This document shows, piece after piece, positions 1 through 12,348 of a stretch of DNA of 64,000 nucleotides. The stretch comes from Chamaea fasciata (Eukaryota; Chordata; Aves; Passeriformes; Sylviidae), in NCBI GenBank assembly GCA_029207755.1, contig JARCOQ010000084.1:307168-371167 (forward strand), given 5' to 3'. Positions within the stretch are counted from its first letter, which is position 1. Every line of letters starts with the position of its first letter. The position numbers and the translations under genes were made by a program. The notes beneath the pieces were generated by a model, which saw only the letters and a program-made list of their open reading frames with translations, searched no databases and was not told where the DNA came from.

Positions 1-1548
1 GCCAGGGCACCCTAGGGACAGCCAGGGCACCCCCAAGGACACCTACGGGACAGCCAGGGCACCCCAAGGGACATCGAGGGGACAGCGAGGGCACCCTAGG
101 GACAGCCAGGGCACCCCCAAGGACACCTAGGGGACACGCAGGGCACCCCCAGGGCCACCGAGGGGACAGCCAGGGAGCCCTAGGGACAGCCAGGGCACCC
201 CCAGGGACACCTAGGGGACAGGCAGGGCACCCCCAGGGAGACCTAGGGGACAGCCAGGGCACCCTAGGGACAGCCAGGGCACCCCCAGGGACACCAAGGG
301 CACAGACAGGGCACCCTCGGGACACCAAGGGGACAGCCAGGGCACCCCCAGGGACACCGAGGGCACAGCCAGGGCACCCCAGGGACAGCGAGGGCACCCC
401 CAGGGACACCCAGGGCACCCCCAGGGACACCTAGAGGACAGCCAGGGCCCCCCCAGGGACATCCAGGGCACACCCAGGGACACCTAGGAGACAGCCAGGG
501 CACCCCAGGCACACCCAGGGCACCCCCAGGGACACCTAGGGCAACCCCAGAGACACTGAGGGCACAGCCAGGGCACCCTAGGGACAGCCAGGGCACCCCC
601 AGGGACTCGTAGGGGACAGCCAGGGCACCCTAGGGACAGGCAGAGCACCCCCAGGGACAGCTAGGGGACAGCCAGGGCACCCCAGGGACACCCAGGGCAC
701 CCCCAGGGACACCAAGGGGACAGCCAGAGCACCCCAAGGACAGCCAGAGCACCCCCAGGGACACCTAGTGGACAACCAGGGCACCCCAGGGACACCAAGG
801 GGAAAGCCAGGGCAACCCCAGGGACACCTAGGGGACAGCCAGGGCACCCCAGGGACACCCAGGTCACCCCCAGGGACACCTACGGGACACCAAGGGCACC
901 CTAAAGGACACCCTGGGCACCCCGAGGGATACGTAGGGGACAGTCAGGGCACCCCAGGGACACCCTAGGAACCCCCAGGGACACCTAGGGGACAGCCAGG
1001 GCACCCCCAGAGACCCCTAGGGGACAGCCAGGGCCCCCCCAGGGACACCCAGGGCACCCCCAGGAACACCTAGGGGACAGCCAGGGCATTCCCAGGGACA
1101 CCAAGGGCACCCCCAGGTACACCTAGAGGACAGCCAGGGCACCCCAGGCACACCCAGGGCACCCCCACGGACACGTAGGGGACAGCCAGGGCACCCTAGG
1201 GACAGCCAGGGCACCCCCAAGGACACCTACGGGACAGCCAGGGCACCCCAAGGGACATCGAGGGGACAGCGAGGGCACCCTAGGGACAGCCAGTGCACCC
1301 CCAAGGACACCTAGGGGACACGCAGGGCATCCCCAGGGACACCGAGGGGACAGCCAGGGAGCCCTAGGGACAGCCAGGGCACCCCCAGGGACACTGACGG
1401 GACAGCCAGGGCACCCCAGGGACACCTAGGGCACAGCCAGGGCACCCTAGGGACAGCCAGGGCACGCTCAGGGACACCGAGGGCACAGCCAGGGCACCCC
1501 CAGGGACACCTAGGGTCAGTCAGGGCACCCTAGGGACAGCCAGGGCAC
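1..1548. repeat. Higher-order repeat copy 1 (pair with 3,657-5,226)
   Basis: This segment reappears at 3,657-5,226 with the same order of variant units. The offset is 3,656 at the start and 3,678 after about base 550, so the two copies differ by a small number of inserted or deleted 10-32-bp words and scattered substitutions. Shared diagnostic variants include the GGGACTCGTAGGGG word (near 603 and 4,282) and the GAGGGATACGTAGGGG word (near 922 and 4,601). Homology stops near 1,548/5,226, where one copy reads GCACCCCCAGG and the other GCACCTTCAGG. The left end is cut by the window. Confidence 0.85.
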
Positions 1549-3656
1549 CCCCAGGGACACCGAGGGGACCACCAGGGACACCTAGGGGACAGCCAGGGCA
1601 CCCCAGGGACACCCAGGGCACCCCCAGGGACACCGAGGGGACAGCCAGGGCACCACAGGAACAGCCAGGGCACCCCCAGGGACACCTAGGGGACAGCCAG
1701 GGCCCCCCCAGGGACACCTAGGGGACAGCCAGGGGACCCCAGGGACACCCAGGGCACCCCCAGGGACACGTAGGGGACAGCCAGGGCATCCCGAGGGACA
1801 GGGAGGGCACCCACAGGACACCTAGGGCACAGCCAGGGCACCCTAGGGACAGCCAGGGCACCCTCAGGGACACCAAGGCCACAGCCAGGCCACCCCAAGG
1901 ACAGCCAGGGCAGCCCAGGGACACCTACGGGACAGCCAAGGCACCCCAGGGCTGCCCAGGGACACCCAGGGTACCCCAGGGACACGTAGGGGACCTCCCG
2001 GGCACCCCAGGGACAGCCAGGGCACCCCAGGGACACCCAGGGCCCCCCCAGGGACACCGAGGGGACACCCAGGGCACCCCCAGGGACACCGAGGGGACAG
2101 CCAGGGCACCCTAGGGACAGCCACGGCCCCCTAGGGGACAGGCAGGGCACCCCCAGGGACACCTAGGGGACTGCCAGGGCACCCTAGGGACAGCCAGGGC
2201 ACCTCCAGGGACACCTAGGGGACAGCCTGGGAACCCCAGGGACACCCTGGGCACCCCCAGGGACACCTAATACACCCCCAGGGACACCTAGGGGACAGCC
2301 AGGGCCCCCCCAGGGACACCTAGGGGACACCCAGGGAACCCCAGGGACACCCTGTGCACCCCTAGGGACACCCAGGGCACCCCCAGGGACACCTAGGGGA
2401 CAGCCAGGGCCCCCCCAGGGACACCTAGGGGACAGCCAGGGAACCTCAGGGACACCCTGTGCACCCCCAGGGAAAACCAGGGCACACCCGGGGACACCTA
2501 GGGGACAGCCCGGGCACCCTAGGGACAGCCAGGGCACAGAAAGGGCACCCTAGGGACAGCCAGGGCACCCCCAAGGACACCTAGGGGACACGCAGGGTAC
2601 CCCCAGGGACAACGAGGGGACAGCCAGGGCACCCCCAGGGACAGCCAAGGCACCCCAGGGACACCTAGGGCACAGCCAGGGCACCCTAGGGACAGCCAGG
2701 GCACCCCCAGGGACACCTAAGGGACAGGCAGGGCACCCCCAGGGACACCTAGGGGACAGCCAGGGCACCCCCAGGGACACCCAGGGCCCCCCCAGGGACA
2801 CCTACGGGACAGCCAGGGAACGCCAAGGACACGTAGGGGACAGCCAGGGCACCCTAGGGACAGGCAGGGCACCCCCAGGGACACCTAGGGGACAGCCAGG
2901 GCACCCCCAGGGACACCGAGGGGACAGCCAGGGCACCCTAGGGACCGCCATGGCACCCTAGGGACAGCCAGGGCACCCCAGGGACACCCAGGGCACCCCC
3001 AGAGACACCGAGGGCACAGCCAGGGCACCCTAGGGACAGCCAGGGCACCCCAGGGACACCTAAGGGACAGGCAGGGCACCCCCAGGGACACCTAGGGGAC
3101 AGGCAGGGCACCCCCAGGGACACTGACGGGACAGCCAGGGCACCCCCAGAGACCCCTAGGGGACAGCCAGGGACCTCCTAGGGACACTCTGGGCACCCCA
3201 AGGGACACCTTGGGGTCAGCCAGGGCACCCCAGGGACACCCAGGGCACCCCCAGGGACACGGAGGGGACACCCAGGGCACCCCAGGGACACCTAGGGGAC
3301 AGCCAGGGAACCCCACGACACCCTGTGCACGCCCAGGGACACCCAGGGCACACCCAGGGACACCTAGGGGACAGCCAGGGCACCCTAGGGACAGCCAGGG
3401 CACCCCCAGGGACACCGAGGGCACAGCCAGGGCACCCCAGGGACAGCGAGGGCACCCCCAGGGACACCCAGGGCACCCCCAGGGACACCTGGAGGACAGC
3501 CAGGGCCCCCCCAGGGACATCCAGGGCACACCCAGGGACACCTAGGAGACAGCCAGGGCATCCCCAGGGACACCCTGGGCACCCCCAGGGACACCTAGGG
3601 GACAGCCAGGGCACCCCAGGCACACCCAGGGCACCCCCACGGACACCTAGGGGACA
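1549..3656. repeat. Minisatellite between the two ~1.55-kb HOR copies
   Basis: Ordinary array with no unique DNA. It contains a module found many times further right: a run near 2,184-2,537 with the variants CACCTAATGCACCC and CACCCTGTGCACCC, which recurs near 29,709, 42,552, 47,740, 50,029, 54,678, 56,967 and 59,119. It also contains the first instance (about 3,170-3,222) of the marker CTCCTAGGGACACTCTGGG followed by CACCTTGGGGTCAGCC, which recurs in most later HORs. Shared markers across 50 kb show that modules have been copied widely inside the array. Confidence 0.85.
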
Positions 3657-5226
3657 GCCAGGGCACCCTAGGGACAGCCAGGGCACCCCCAAGGACACCT
3701 ACGGGACAGCCAGGGCACCCCAAGGGACATCGAGGGGACAGCGAGGGCACCCTAGGGACAGCCAGGGCACCCCCAAGGACACCTAGGGGACACGCAGGGC
3801 ACCCCCAGGGACACCGAGGGGACAGCCAGGGAGCCCTAGGGACAGCCAGGGCACCCCCAGGGACACCTAGGGGACAGGCAGGGCACCCCCAGGGAGACCT
3901 AGGGGACAGCCAGGGCACCCTAGGGACAGCCAGGGCACCCCCAGGGACACCAAGGGCACAGACAGGGCACCCTCGGGACACCAAGGGGACAGCCAGGGCA
4001 CCCCCAGGGACAGCGAGGGCACCCCCAGGGACACCCAGGGCACCCCCAGGGACACCTAGAGGACAGCCAGGGCCCCCCCAGGGACATCCAGGGCACACCC
4101 AGGGACACCTAGGAGACAGCCAGGGCATCCCCAGGGACACCCTGGGCACCCCCAGGGACACCTAGGGGACAGCCAGGGCACCCCAGGCACACCCAGGGCA
4201 CCCCCAGGGACACCTAGGGCAACCCCAGAGACACTGAGGGCACAGCCAGGGCACCCTAGAGACAGCCAGGGCACCCCCAGGGACTCGTAGGGGACAGCCA
4301 GGGCACCCTAGGGACAGGCAGAGCACCCCCAGGGACACCTAGGGGACAGCCAGGGCACCCCAGGGACACCCAGGGCACCCCCAGGGACACCAAGGGGACA
4401 GCCAGAGCACCCCAAGGACAGCCAGGGCACCCCCAGGGACACCTAGTGGACAACCAGGACACCCCAGGGACACCAAGGGGAAAGCCAGGGCAACCCCAGG
4501 GACACCTAGGGGACAGCCAGGGCACCCCAGGGACACCCAGGTCACCCCCAGGGACACCTACGGGACACCAAGGGCACCCTAAAGGACACCCTGGGCACCC
4601 CGAGGGATACGTAGGGGACAGTCAGGGCACCCCAGGGACACCCTAGGAACCCCCAGGGACACCTAGGGGACAGCCAGGGCACCCCCAGAGACCCCTAGGG
4701 GACAGCCAGGGCTCCCCCAGGGACACCCAGGGCACCCCCAGGAACACCTAGGAGACAGCCAGGGCATTCCCAGGGACACCAAGGGCACCCCCAGGTACAC
4801 CTAGAGGACAGCCAGGGCACCCCAGGCACACCCAGGGCACCCCCACGGACACCTAGGGGACAGCCAGGGCACCCTAGGGACAGCCAGGGCACCCCCAAGG
4901 ACACCTACGGGACAGCCAGGGCACCCCAAGGGACATCGAGGGGACAGCGAGGGCACCCTAAGGACAGCCAGTGCACCCCCAAGGACACCTAGGGGACACG
5001 CAGGGCATCCCCAGGGACACCGAGGGGACAGCCAGGGAGCCCTAGGGACAGCCAGGGCACCCCCAGGGACACTGACGGGACAGCCAGGGCACCCCAGGGA
5101 CACCTAGGGCACAGCCAGGGCACCCTAGGGACAGCCAGGGCACGCTCAGGGACACCGAGGGCACAGCCAGGGCACCCCCAGGGACACCTAGGGTCAGTCA
5201 GGGCACCCTAGGGACAGCCAGGGCAC
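3657..5226. repeat. Higher-order repeat copy 2 (pair with 1-1,548)
   Basis: Second copy of the segment at 1-1,548, in the same orientation. A further shorter relative lies near 6,288-6,830. The ~430-bp part carrying GGGACTCGTAGGGG occurs a third time near 7,425-7,890, 3,214 bp after its position in this copy. The irregular offsets (3,678 then 3,214) point to unequal exchange or local loss of words rather than a clean tandem multiplication. Confidence 0.85.
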
Positions 5227-8200
5227 CTTCAGGGACACCGAGGGCACAGGCAGAGCACCCCAAGGGACACGTAGGGGACAGCCAGGGCACACCCAAGGAC
5301 ACCTAGGGGACACGCAGGGTACCCCCAGGGACAACGAGGGGACAGCCATGGCACCCTCAGGGACAGCCAGGGCACCACAGGGACACCAAGGGCACAGCCA
5401 GGGCACCCTGGGGACAGCCAGGGCGCCCCCAGAGACACCTAGGGGACAGCGAGGGCACCCCCAGGGACACCTAGGGGACAGGCAGGGCACCCCCAGGGAC
5501 ACCTAGGGAACAGCCAGGGCCCCCCCAGGGACACCTAGGGGACAGCCAGGGCACTCCAGGGACAGCCAGGACACCCCCAGGGACACCTAGGGGACAGCCA
5601 GGGCACCCCCAGGGACACCGGGGCACCCGCAGGGCACACCAGGGACCCACAGGGCACCCGCAGGGACACCAAGGGGACAGCCAGGGCACCCCAGGGACAC
5701 CCAGGGCACACCCAGGAACACCTAGGGGACAGGCAGGGCACTCCCAGGGACACTTTGGGCACCCACAGGGACACCCTGGGGACAGCCAGGGCACCCTAGG
5801 GACACCCAGGGCACCACCAGGGACACCAAGGGGACAGCCAGGGCACCCCAGGGACACCCAGGGCACCCCCATGGACTCCGAGAGGATAGGCAGGGCACCC
5901 GCAGGGACACCTAGGGGACCACCAGGGACACCTAGGGGACAGCCAGGGCACCCCAGGGACACCCAGGGCACCCCCAGGGACACCGAGGGGAAAGCCAGGG
6001 CACCCCCAGGGACATTTAGGGGACAGCCAGGGCACTCCAGGGACACCCAGGTCACCCCGAGGGACACCTAGGGGACAGCCAGGGCACCCCAGGGACACCC
6101 AGGGCACACCCAGGGACACCTAGGGGACAGCCAGGGCACCCCCAGGGACACCGAGGGCACAGAAAGGGCACCCTACGGACAGCCAGGGCACCCCCAGGGA
6201 CACCGAGGGCATAGAAAGGGCACCCTAGGGACAGCCAGGGCACCCTCCGGGACACCTAGGGGACAGGCAGGGCACCCCCAGAGACCCCTAGGGGACAGCC
6301 AGGGTCCCCCCAGGGACACCCAGGGAACCCCCACGGACACCTAGGGGACAGCCAGGGCATCCCCAGGGACACCAAGGGCACCCCCAGGTACACCTAGAGG
6401 ACAGCCAGGGCACCCCAGGCACACCCAGGGCACCCCCACGGACACCTAGGGGACAGCCAGGGCACCCTAGGGACAGCCAGGGCACCCCCAAGGACACCTA
6501 CGGGACAGCCAGGGCACCCCAAGGGACATCGAGGGGACAGCGAGGGCACCCTAGGGACAGCCAGGGCACCCTCAAGGACACCTAGGGGACACGCAGGGCA
6601 CCCCCAGGGACACCGAGGGGACAGCCAGGGAGCCCTAGGGACAGGCAGGGCACCCCCAGGGAGACCTAGGGGACAGCCAGGGCACCCTAGGGACAGCCAG
6701 GGCACCCCCAGGGACACCAAGGGCACAGACAGGGCACCCTCGGGACACCAAGGGGACAGCCAGGGCACCCCCAGGGACACCAAGGGGACATCCAGAGCAC
6801 CCCAGGGACAGCCAGGGTACCCCCACGGACAGCTAGGGGACAGCAAGGGCACCCCCAGGGACGCCTAAGGGACATCCAGGGCACCCCCAGGGACAACAAG
6901 GGGACCCCAAGGGACACCTAGGCGGCCTCCAGGGCGTCCCCAGGAACACACTGGGCACCCCCAGGGACACCTACGGGACGCCCTGGGCACCCCCAGGGAC
7001 ACCAAGGGGACCTCCAGGGACATCTAGGGGATAGCAAGGGCACCCCCGGGACAGCCAGGGCACCCTCAGGGACCCCTAGGGGAGAGCCAGGGCACCCCAA
7101 GGGACACTGACGGGACAGCCAGGGCACCCTAGGGACAGCCACGGCACCCTCAGGGACACCAAGGGCACAGCCAGGGCACCCCAAGGACAGCCAGGGCAGC
7201 CCAGGGACACCTATGGGACAGCCAGGGCACCCCAGGGCAGCCCAGAGACACCCAGGGTACACCAGGGACACGTAGGGGACCTCCCGGGCACCCCAGGGAC
7301 AGCCAGGGCACCCCGGGGACACCAAGGGCCCCCCGAGGGACACCTAGGGGACAGCCAGGAAACCCCAGGAACACCATGGGCACGCCCAGGGACACCTAGG
7401 GGACAGCCTGGGCACCCCCAGGGACACCTAGGGCAACCCCAGAGACACTGAGGGCACAGCCAGGGCACCCTAGGGACAGCCAGGGCACCCCCAGGGACTC
7501 GTAGGGGACAGCCAGGGCACCCTAAGGACAGGCAGGGCACCCCCAGGGACACCTAGGGGACAGCCAGGGCACCCCAGGGACACCCAGGGCACCCCCAGGG
7601 ACACCAAGGGGACAGCCAGAGCACCCCAAGGACAGCCAGGGCACCCCCAGGGACACCTAGTGGACAGCCAGGGCACCCCAGGGACACTAAGGGGAAAGCC
7701 AGGGCAACCCCAGGGACACCTAGGGGACAGCCAGGGCACCCCAGGGACACCCAGGGCACCCCCTGGGACACCTACAGGACAGCAAGGGCACCCTAAGGGA
7801 CACCCTGGGTACCCCGAGGGACACGTAGGGGACAGTCAGGGCACCCCAGGGACACCCTGGGAACCCCCAGGAACACCGAGCGCACAGCCAGGGCACCCCA
7901 AGGGACACCTAGGGGACAGCCAGGGCATCCCCAGGGACACCAAGGGCACCCCCAGGGACACCTAGGGGACAGCCAGGGCACCCCAGGCACACCCAGGGCA
8001 CCCCCAGAGACACCTAGGGGACAGCCAGGACACCCTAGGGACAGCCAGGGCACCCCCAGGGACACCGAGGGGACAGGCAGGGCACCCCCAGAGACAGAGG
8101 GCACAGCCAGGGCACCCTAGGGACAGCCAGGGCACCCCCAAGGACACCTAGGGGACAGCCAGGGTACCCTAGGGACAGCCAGGGCACCCCCAGGGACACC

Positions 8201-9670
8201 TAGGGGACAGCCAGGGCCCCCCACAGGGACACCTAGGGGACAGCCAGGGCACTCCAGGGACAGCCAGGGCGCCCCCAGTGACACCTAGGTGACAGGCAGG
8301 GCACCCCCAGGGACACCATTAGGACAGCCAGAGCACCCCAAGGACAATCAGGGCACCCACAGGGACACCTAGGGGACAGCCAGGGCACCCCAGGCACACC
8401 CAGGGCATACCCAGGGACACCTAGGGGACAGCAAGGGCACCCCCCAGGGACACCGAGGGCACAGAAAGGGCACCCTAGGGACAGCCAGGGCACCCCCAGG
8501 GACACCCAGGGCTCCCCCAGGGACACCTAGGGCACCCCCAGAGACACTGAGGGCACAGCCAGGGCACCGTAGGGACAGCCAGGGCACCCCCAGGGACACC
8601 TAGGGGACAGGCAGGGCACCCCCAGGGACACCTAGGGGACAGCCAGGGCACCCCCAGGGACACCAAGGTCACAGCCAGGGCACCCTAGGGACAGCCAGGG
8701 CACCCCCAGGGACACTGGCGGGACAGCCAGGGCACCCCAGGGACACCTAGGGCACAGCCAGGGCACCCTAGGGACAGCCAGGGCACCCTATGGGACACCG
8801 AGGGCACAGCCAGGGCACCCCCAGGGACACCTAGGGGACAGGCAGGGCCCCCCCAGGGACACCCAGGGCACTCCCAGGGACACCTAGGGGACAGGCAGGG
8901 CACCCACAGGGACATCGAGGGGACAGCCAGGGCACCCTAGGGACAGCCAGGGCACCCCAAAGGACACCTAGGGGACAAGCAGGGCACCCCCAGGGACACC
9001 TAGGGGAAAGCCAGGGCACCCCGAGGGACACCAGGGCACCCCCAGGAATACCTAGGGGACAGCCAGGGCACCCTAGGGACAGGCAGGGCACCCCCAGGGA
9101 CACCTAGGGGACAGCCAGGGCACCCCCAGGGACACCTAAGGGACACCCTGGGCACCCCCAGGGACACCAAGGGGACCCCCAGGGACACCTAGGGGACATC
9201 CAGAGCACCCCAGGGACAGCCAGAGCACCCCCAGGAGCACCTAGGGGACAGCGAGGGCACCCCCAGGGACACCTAGGGGACAGCCAGGGCACCCCCAGGG
9301 ACACGTCGGGGACTGCCAGGGCACCCCCAGGGACACCTAGGAGACAGCCAGGGCACCCCCAGGGACACCTAGGGCACCCCCAGGGACACCTAGGGGAAGG
9401 CAGGACAACCCCAGGGACACCTAGGGGACAGCCAGGGCACCCCCAGGGACATTTAGGGGACAGCCAGGGCACTCCAGGGACACCCAGGGCACCCCCAGGG
9501 ACACCAAGGGGACAGCCAGGTCACCACCAGGGACACCCAGGGCACCCCCAGGGACACCTAGAGGACAGCCAGGTCACCCCCAGGGACACCTAGGGGACAG
9601 GCAGGGCACCCCCAGGGACACCTAGGGGAAAGCCAGGGCCCCCCCAGGGACACCTAGGGGACAACCAGGG
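5227..9670. repeat. Minisatellite with irregular HOR fragments
   Basis: Continuous array with no unique sequence. Fragments of neighbouring HORs can be recognised, for example 6,288-6,830 and 7,425-7,890, related to 4,695-5,100 and 4,212-4,680. I found no long perfect-register duplication of its own here, so this part seems older or more rearranged than the blocks to its right. Confidence 0.8.
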
Positions 9671-11009
9671 CACTCCAGGGACACCCAGGGCACCCCCAGA
9701 GACACCGAGGGCACCCCCAGGGACACCGAGGGGAATGCCAGGTCACCCCCAGGGACACCTAGGGGACAGCAAAGGCACTCTAGGAACAGCCAGGGCACCC
9801 CTAGGGACACCCTGGGCACCCCCAGGGACACCAAGGGGACAGCCAGGGCACCCCAGGGACACCCTGGGCACCCCCAGGGACACCTAGGGCACCCCCATGG
9901 ACACCTACGGGACATCCAGAGCACTCCAGGGACAGCCAGAGCACCCCGAGGGACACCTAGGGGACAGCGAGGGCACCCCCAGGGACACCTAGGGGACCTC
10001 CAGGTCACCCCCAGGGACACGTCGGGGACTGCCAGGGCCCCCCCAGGGACACCTAGGGGACAGCCAGGGCAGCGCAGGGACACCCAGGGCACCCCCAGGG
10101 ACACCTAGGTGACCTCCAGGGAACCCCAGGGACACGTACGGGACAGCCAGGGAACTCCACTGACACCCTGGCACCCCCAGGGACACCCAGGGCCCCCCCA
10201 GGGACACCTAGGGGACAGCCGGGGAACCCCAGGGACACCCTGGGCTCCGCCAGGGACACCTAGAGGAAGGCAGGACAACCCCAAGGACACCTAGGGGACA
10301 GTCAGGGCACCCCCAGGGACATTTAGGGGACAGCCAGGGCACTCCAGGGACACCCAGGGCACCCCCAGGGACACCTAGGGGACAGCCAGGGCACCCCCAG
10401 GGACACCCAGGGCACCCCCAGGGACACCTAGGGGACAGCCAGGGCACTCTAGGGACAGTCAGGGCACCCCTAGGGACACCCAGGGCACCCCCAGGGACAC
10501 CAAGGGGACAGCCAGGGCACCCCAGGGACACCCTGGGCACCCCCAGGGACACCTAGGGGACAGCCAGGGCACCCCAGGCACACCCAGGGCACCCCCAACG
10601 ACACGTAGGGGACAGGCAGGGCACCCCCAGGGACACTCTGGGCACCCACAGGGACACCGAGGGGACAGCCAGGGCACCCACAGGGACACCTAGGGGACAG
10701 CTGGGGCACCCCCAGGGACACCGAGGGCACAGCAAGGGCACCCTAGGGACAGCCAGGGCACCCCCGGGGACACGTAGGGGACAGGCAGGAAACCCCAGAG
10801 ACACCCTGGGCAGCCCCAGGGACACCTAGGGGACAGCCAGGGAACCCCAGGGACACCTTTGAGACAGCCAGGGCACCCCAGGGACAGCCAGGGCCCCCCC
10901 AGGGACAGCTAGGGGACAGCCAGGGCCCCCCCAGGGACACCCCGGGCACCCCCAGGAACACCTAAGGGACAGCCAGGGCACCCCCAGGCACACCTAGTGG
11001 AAGGCAGGA
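9671..11009. repeat. 1,339-bp tandem duplication, copy 1
   Basis: Every variant unit in this segment recurs exactly 1,339 bp later, without any net length change. I find two substitutions: 9,701 G versus 11,040 A, and 10,943 C versus 12,282 A. The junction is visible: sequence up to 9,670 (GACAACCAGGG) differs from that before 11,010 (GTGGAAGGCAGGA), and the same GTGGAAGGCAGGA word closes the second copy near 12,336-12,348. Homology then breaks at 12,352. Two differences in 1.3 kb mark it as a recent event or an assembly duplication. Confidence 0.93.
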
Positions 11010-12348
11010 CACTCCAGGGACACCCAGGGCACCCCCAGAAACACCGAGGGCACCCCCAGGGACACCGAGGGGAATGCCAGGTCACCCCCAGGGACACCTA
11101 GGGGACAGCAAAGGCACTCTAGGAACAGCCAGGGCACCCCTAGGGACACCCTGGGCACCCCCAGGGACACCAAGGGGACAGCCAGGGCACCCCAGGGACA
11201 CCCTGGGCACCCCCAGGGACACCTAGGGCACCCCCATGGACACCTACGGGACATCCAGAGCACTCCAGGGACAGCCAGAGCACCCCGAGGGACACCTAGG
11301 GGACAGCGAGGGCACCCCCAGGGACACCTAGGGGACCTCCAGGTCACCCCCAGGGACACGTCGGGGACTGCCAGGGCCCCCCCAGGGACACCTAGGGGAC
11401 AGCCAGGGCAGCGCAGGGACACCCAGGGCACCCCCAGGGACACCTAGGTGACCTCCAGGGAACCCCAGGGACACGTACGGGACAGCCAGGGAACTCCACT
11501 GACACCCTGGCACCCCCAGGGACACCCAGGGCCCCCCCAGGGACACCTAGGGGACAGCCGGGGAACCCCAGGGACACCCTGGGCTCCGCCAGGGACACCT
11601 AGAGGAAGGCAGGACAACCCCAAGGACACCTAGGGGACAGTCAGGGCACCCCCAGGGACATTTAGGGGACAGCCAGGGCACTCCAGGGACACCCAGGGCA
11701 CCCCCAGGGACACCTAGGGGACAGCCAGGGCACCCCCAGGGACACCCAGGGCACCCCCAGGGACACCTAGGGGACAGCCAGGGCACTCTAGGGACAGTCA
11801 GGGCACCCCTAGGGACACCCAGGGCACCCCCAGGGACACCAAGGGGACAGCCAGGGCACCCCAGGGACACCCTGGGCACCCCCAGGGACACCTAGGGGAC
11901 AGCCAGGGCACCCCAGGCACACCCAGGGCACCCCCAACGACACGTAGGGGACAGGCAGGGCACCCCCAGGGACACTCTGGGCACCCACAGGGACACCGAG
12001 GGGACAGCCAGGGCACCCACAGGGACACCTAGGGGACAGCTGGGGCACCCCCAGGGACACCGAGGGCACAGCAAGGGCACCCTAGGGACAGCCAGGGCAC
12101 CCCCGGGGACACGTAGGGGACAGGCAGGAAACCCCAGAGACACCCTGGGCAGCCCCAGGGACACCTAGGGGACAGCCAGGGAACCCCAGGGACACCTTTG
12201 AGACAGCCAGGGCACCCCAGGGACAGCCAGGGCCCCCCCAGGGACAGCTAGGGGACAGCCAGGGCCCCCCCAGGGACACCCAGGGCACCCCCAGGAACAC
12301 CTAAGGGACAGCCAGGGCACCCCCAGGCACACCTAGTGGAAGGCAGGA
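11010..12348. repeat. 1,339-bp tandem duplication, copy 2
   Basis: Direct repeat of 9,671-11,009 in the same orientation, abutting it with no spacer. It ends in the word GTGGAAGGCAGGACAC, which also ends copy 1, as expected for a head-to-tail duplication produced by unequal exchange. Nothing in it is non-repetitive. Confidence 0.93.
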
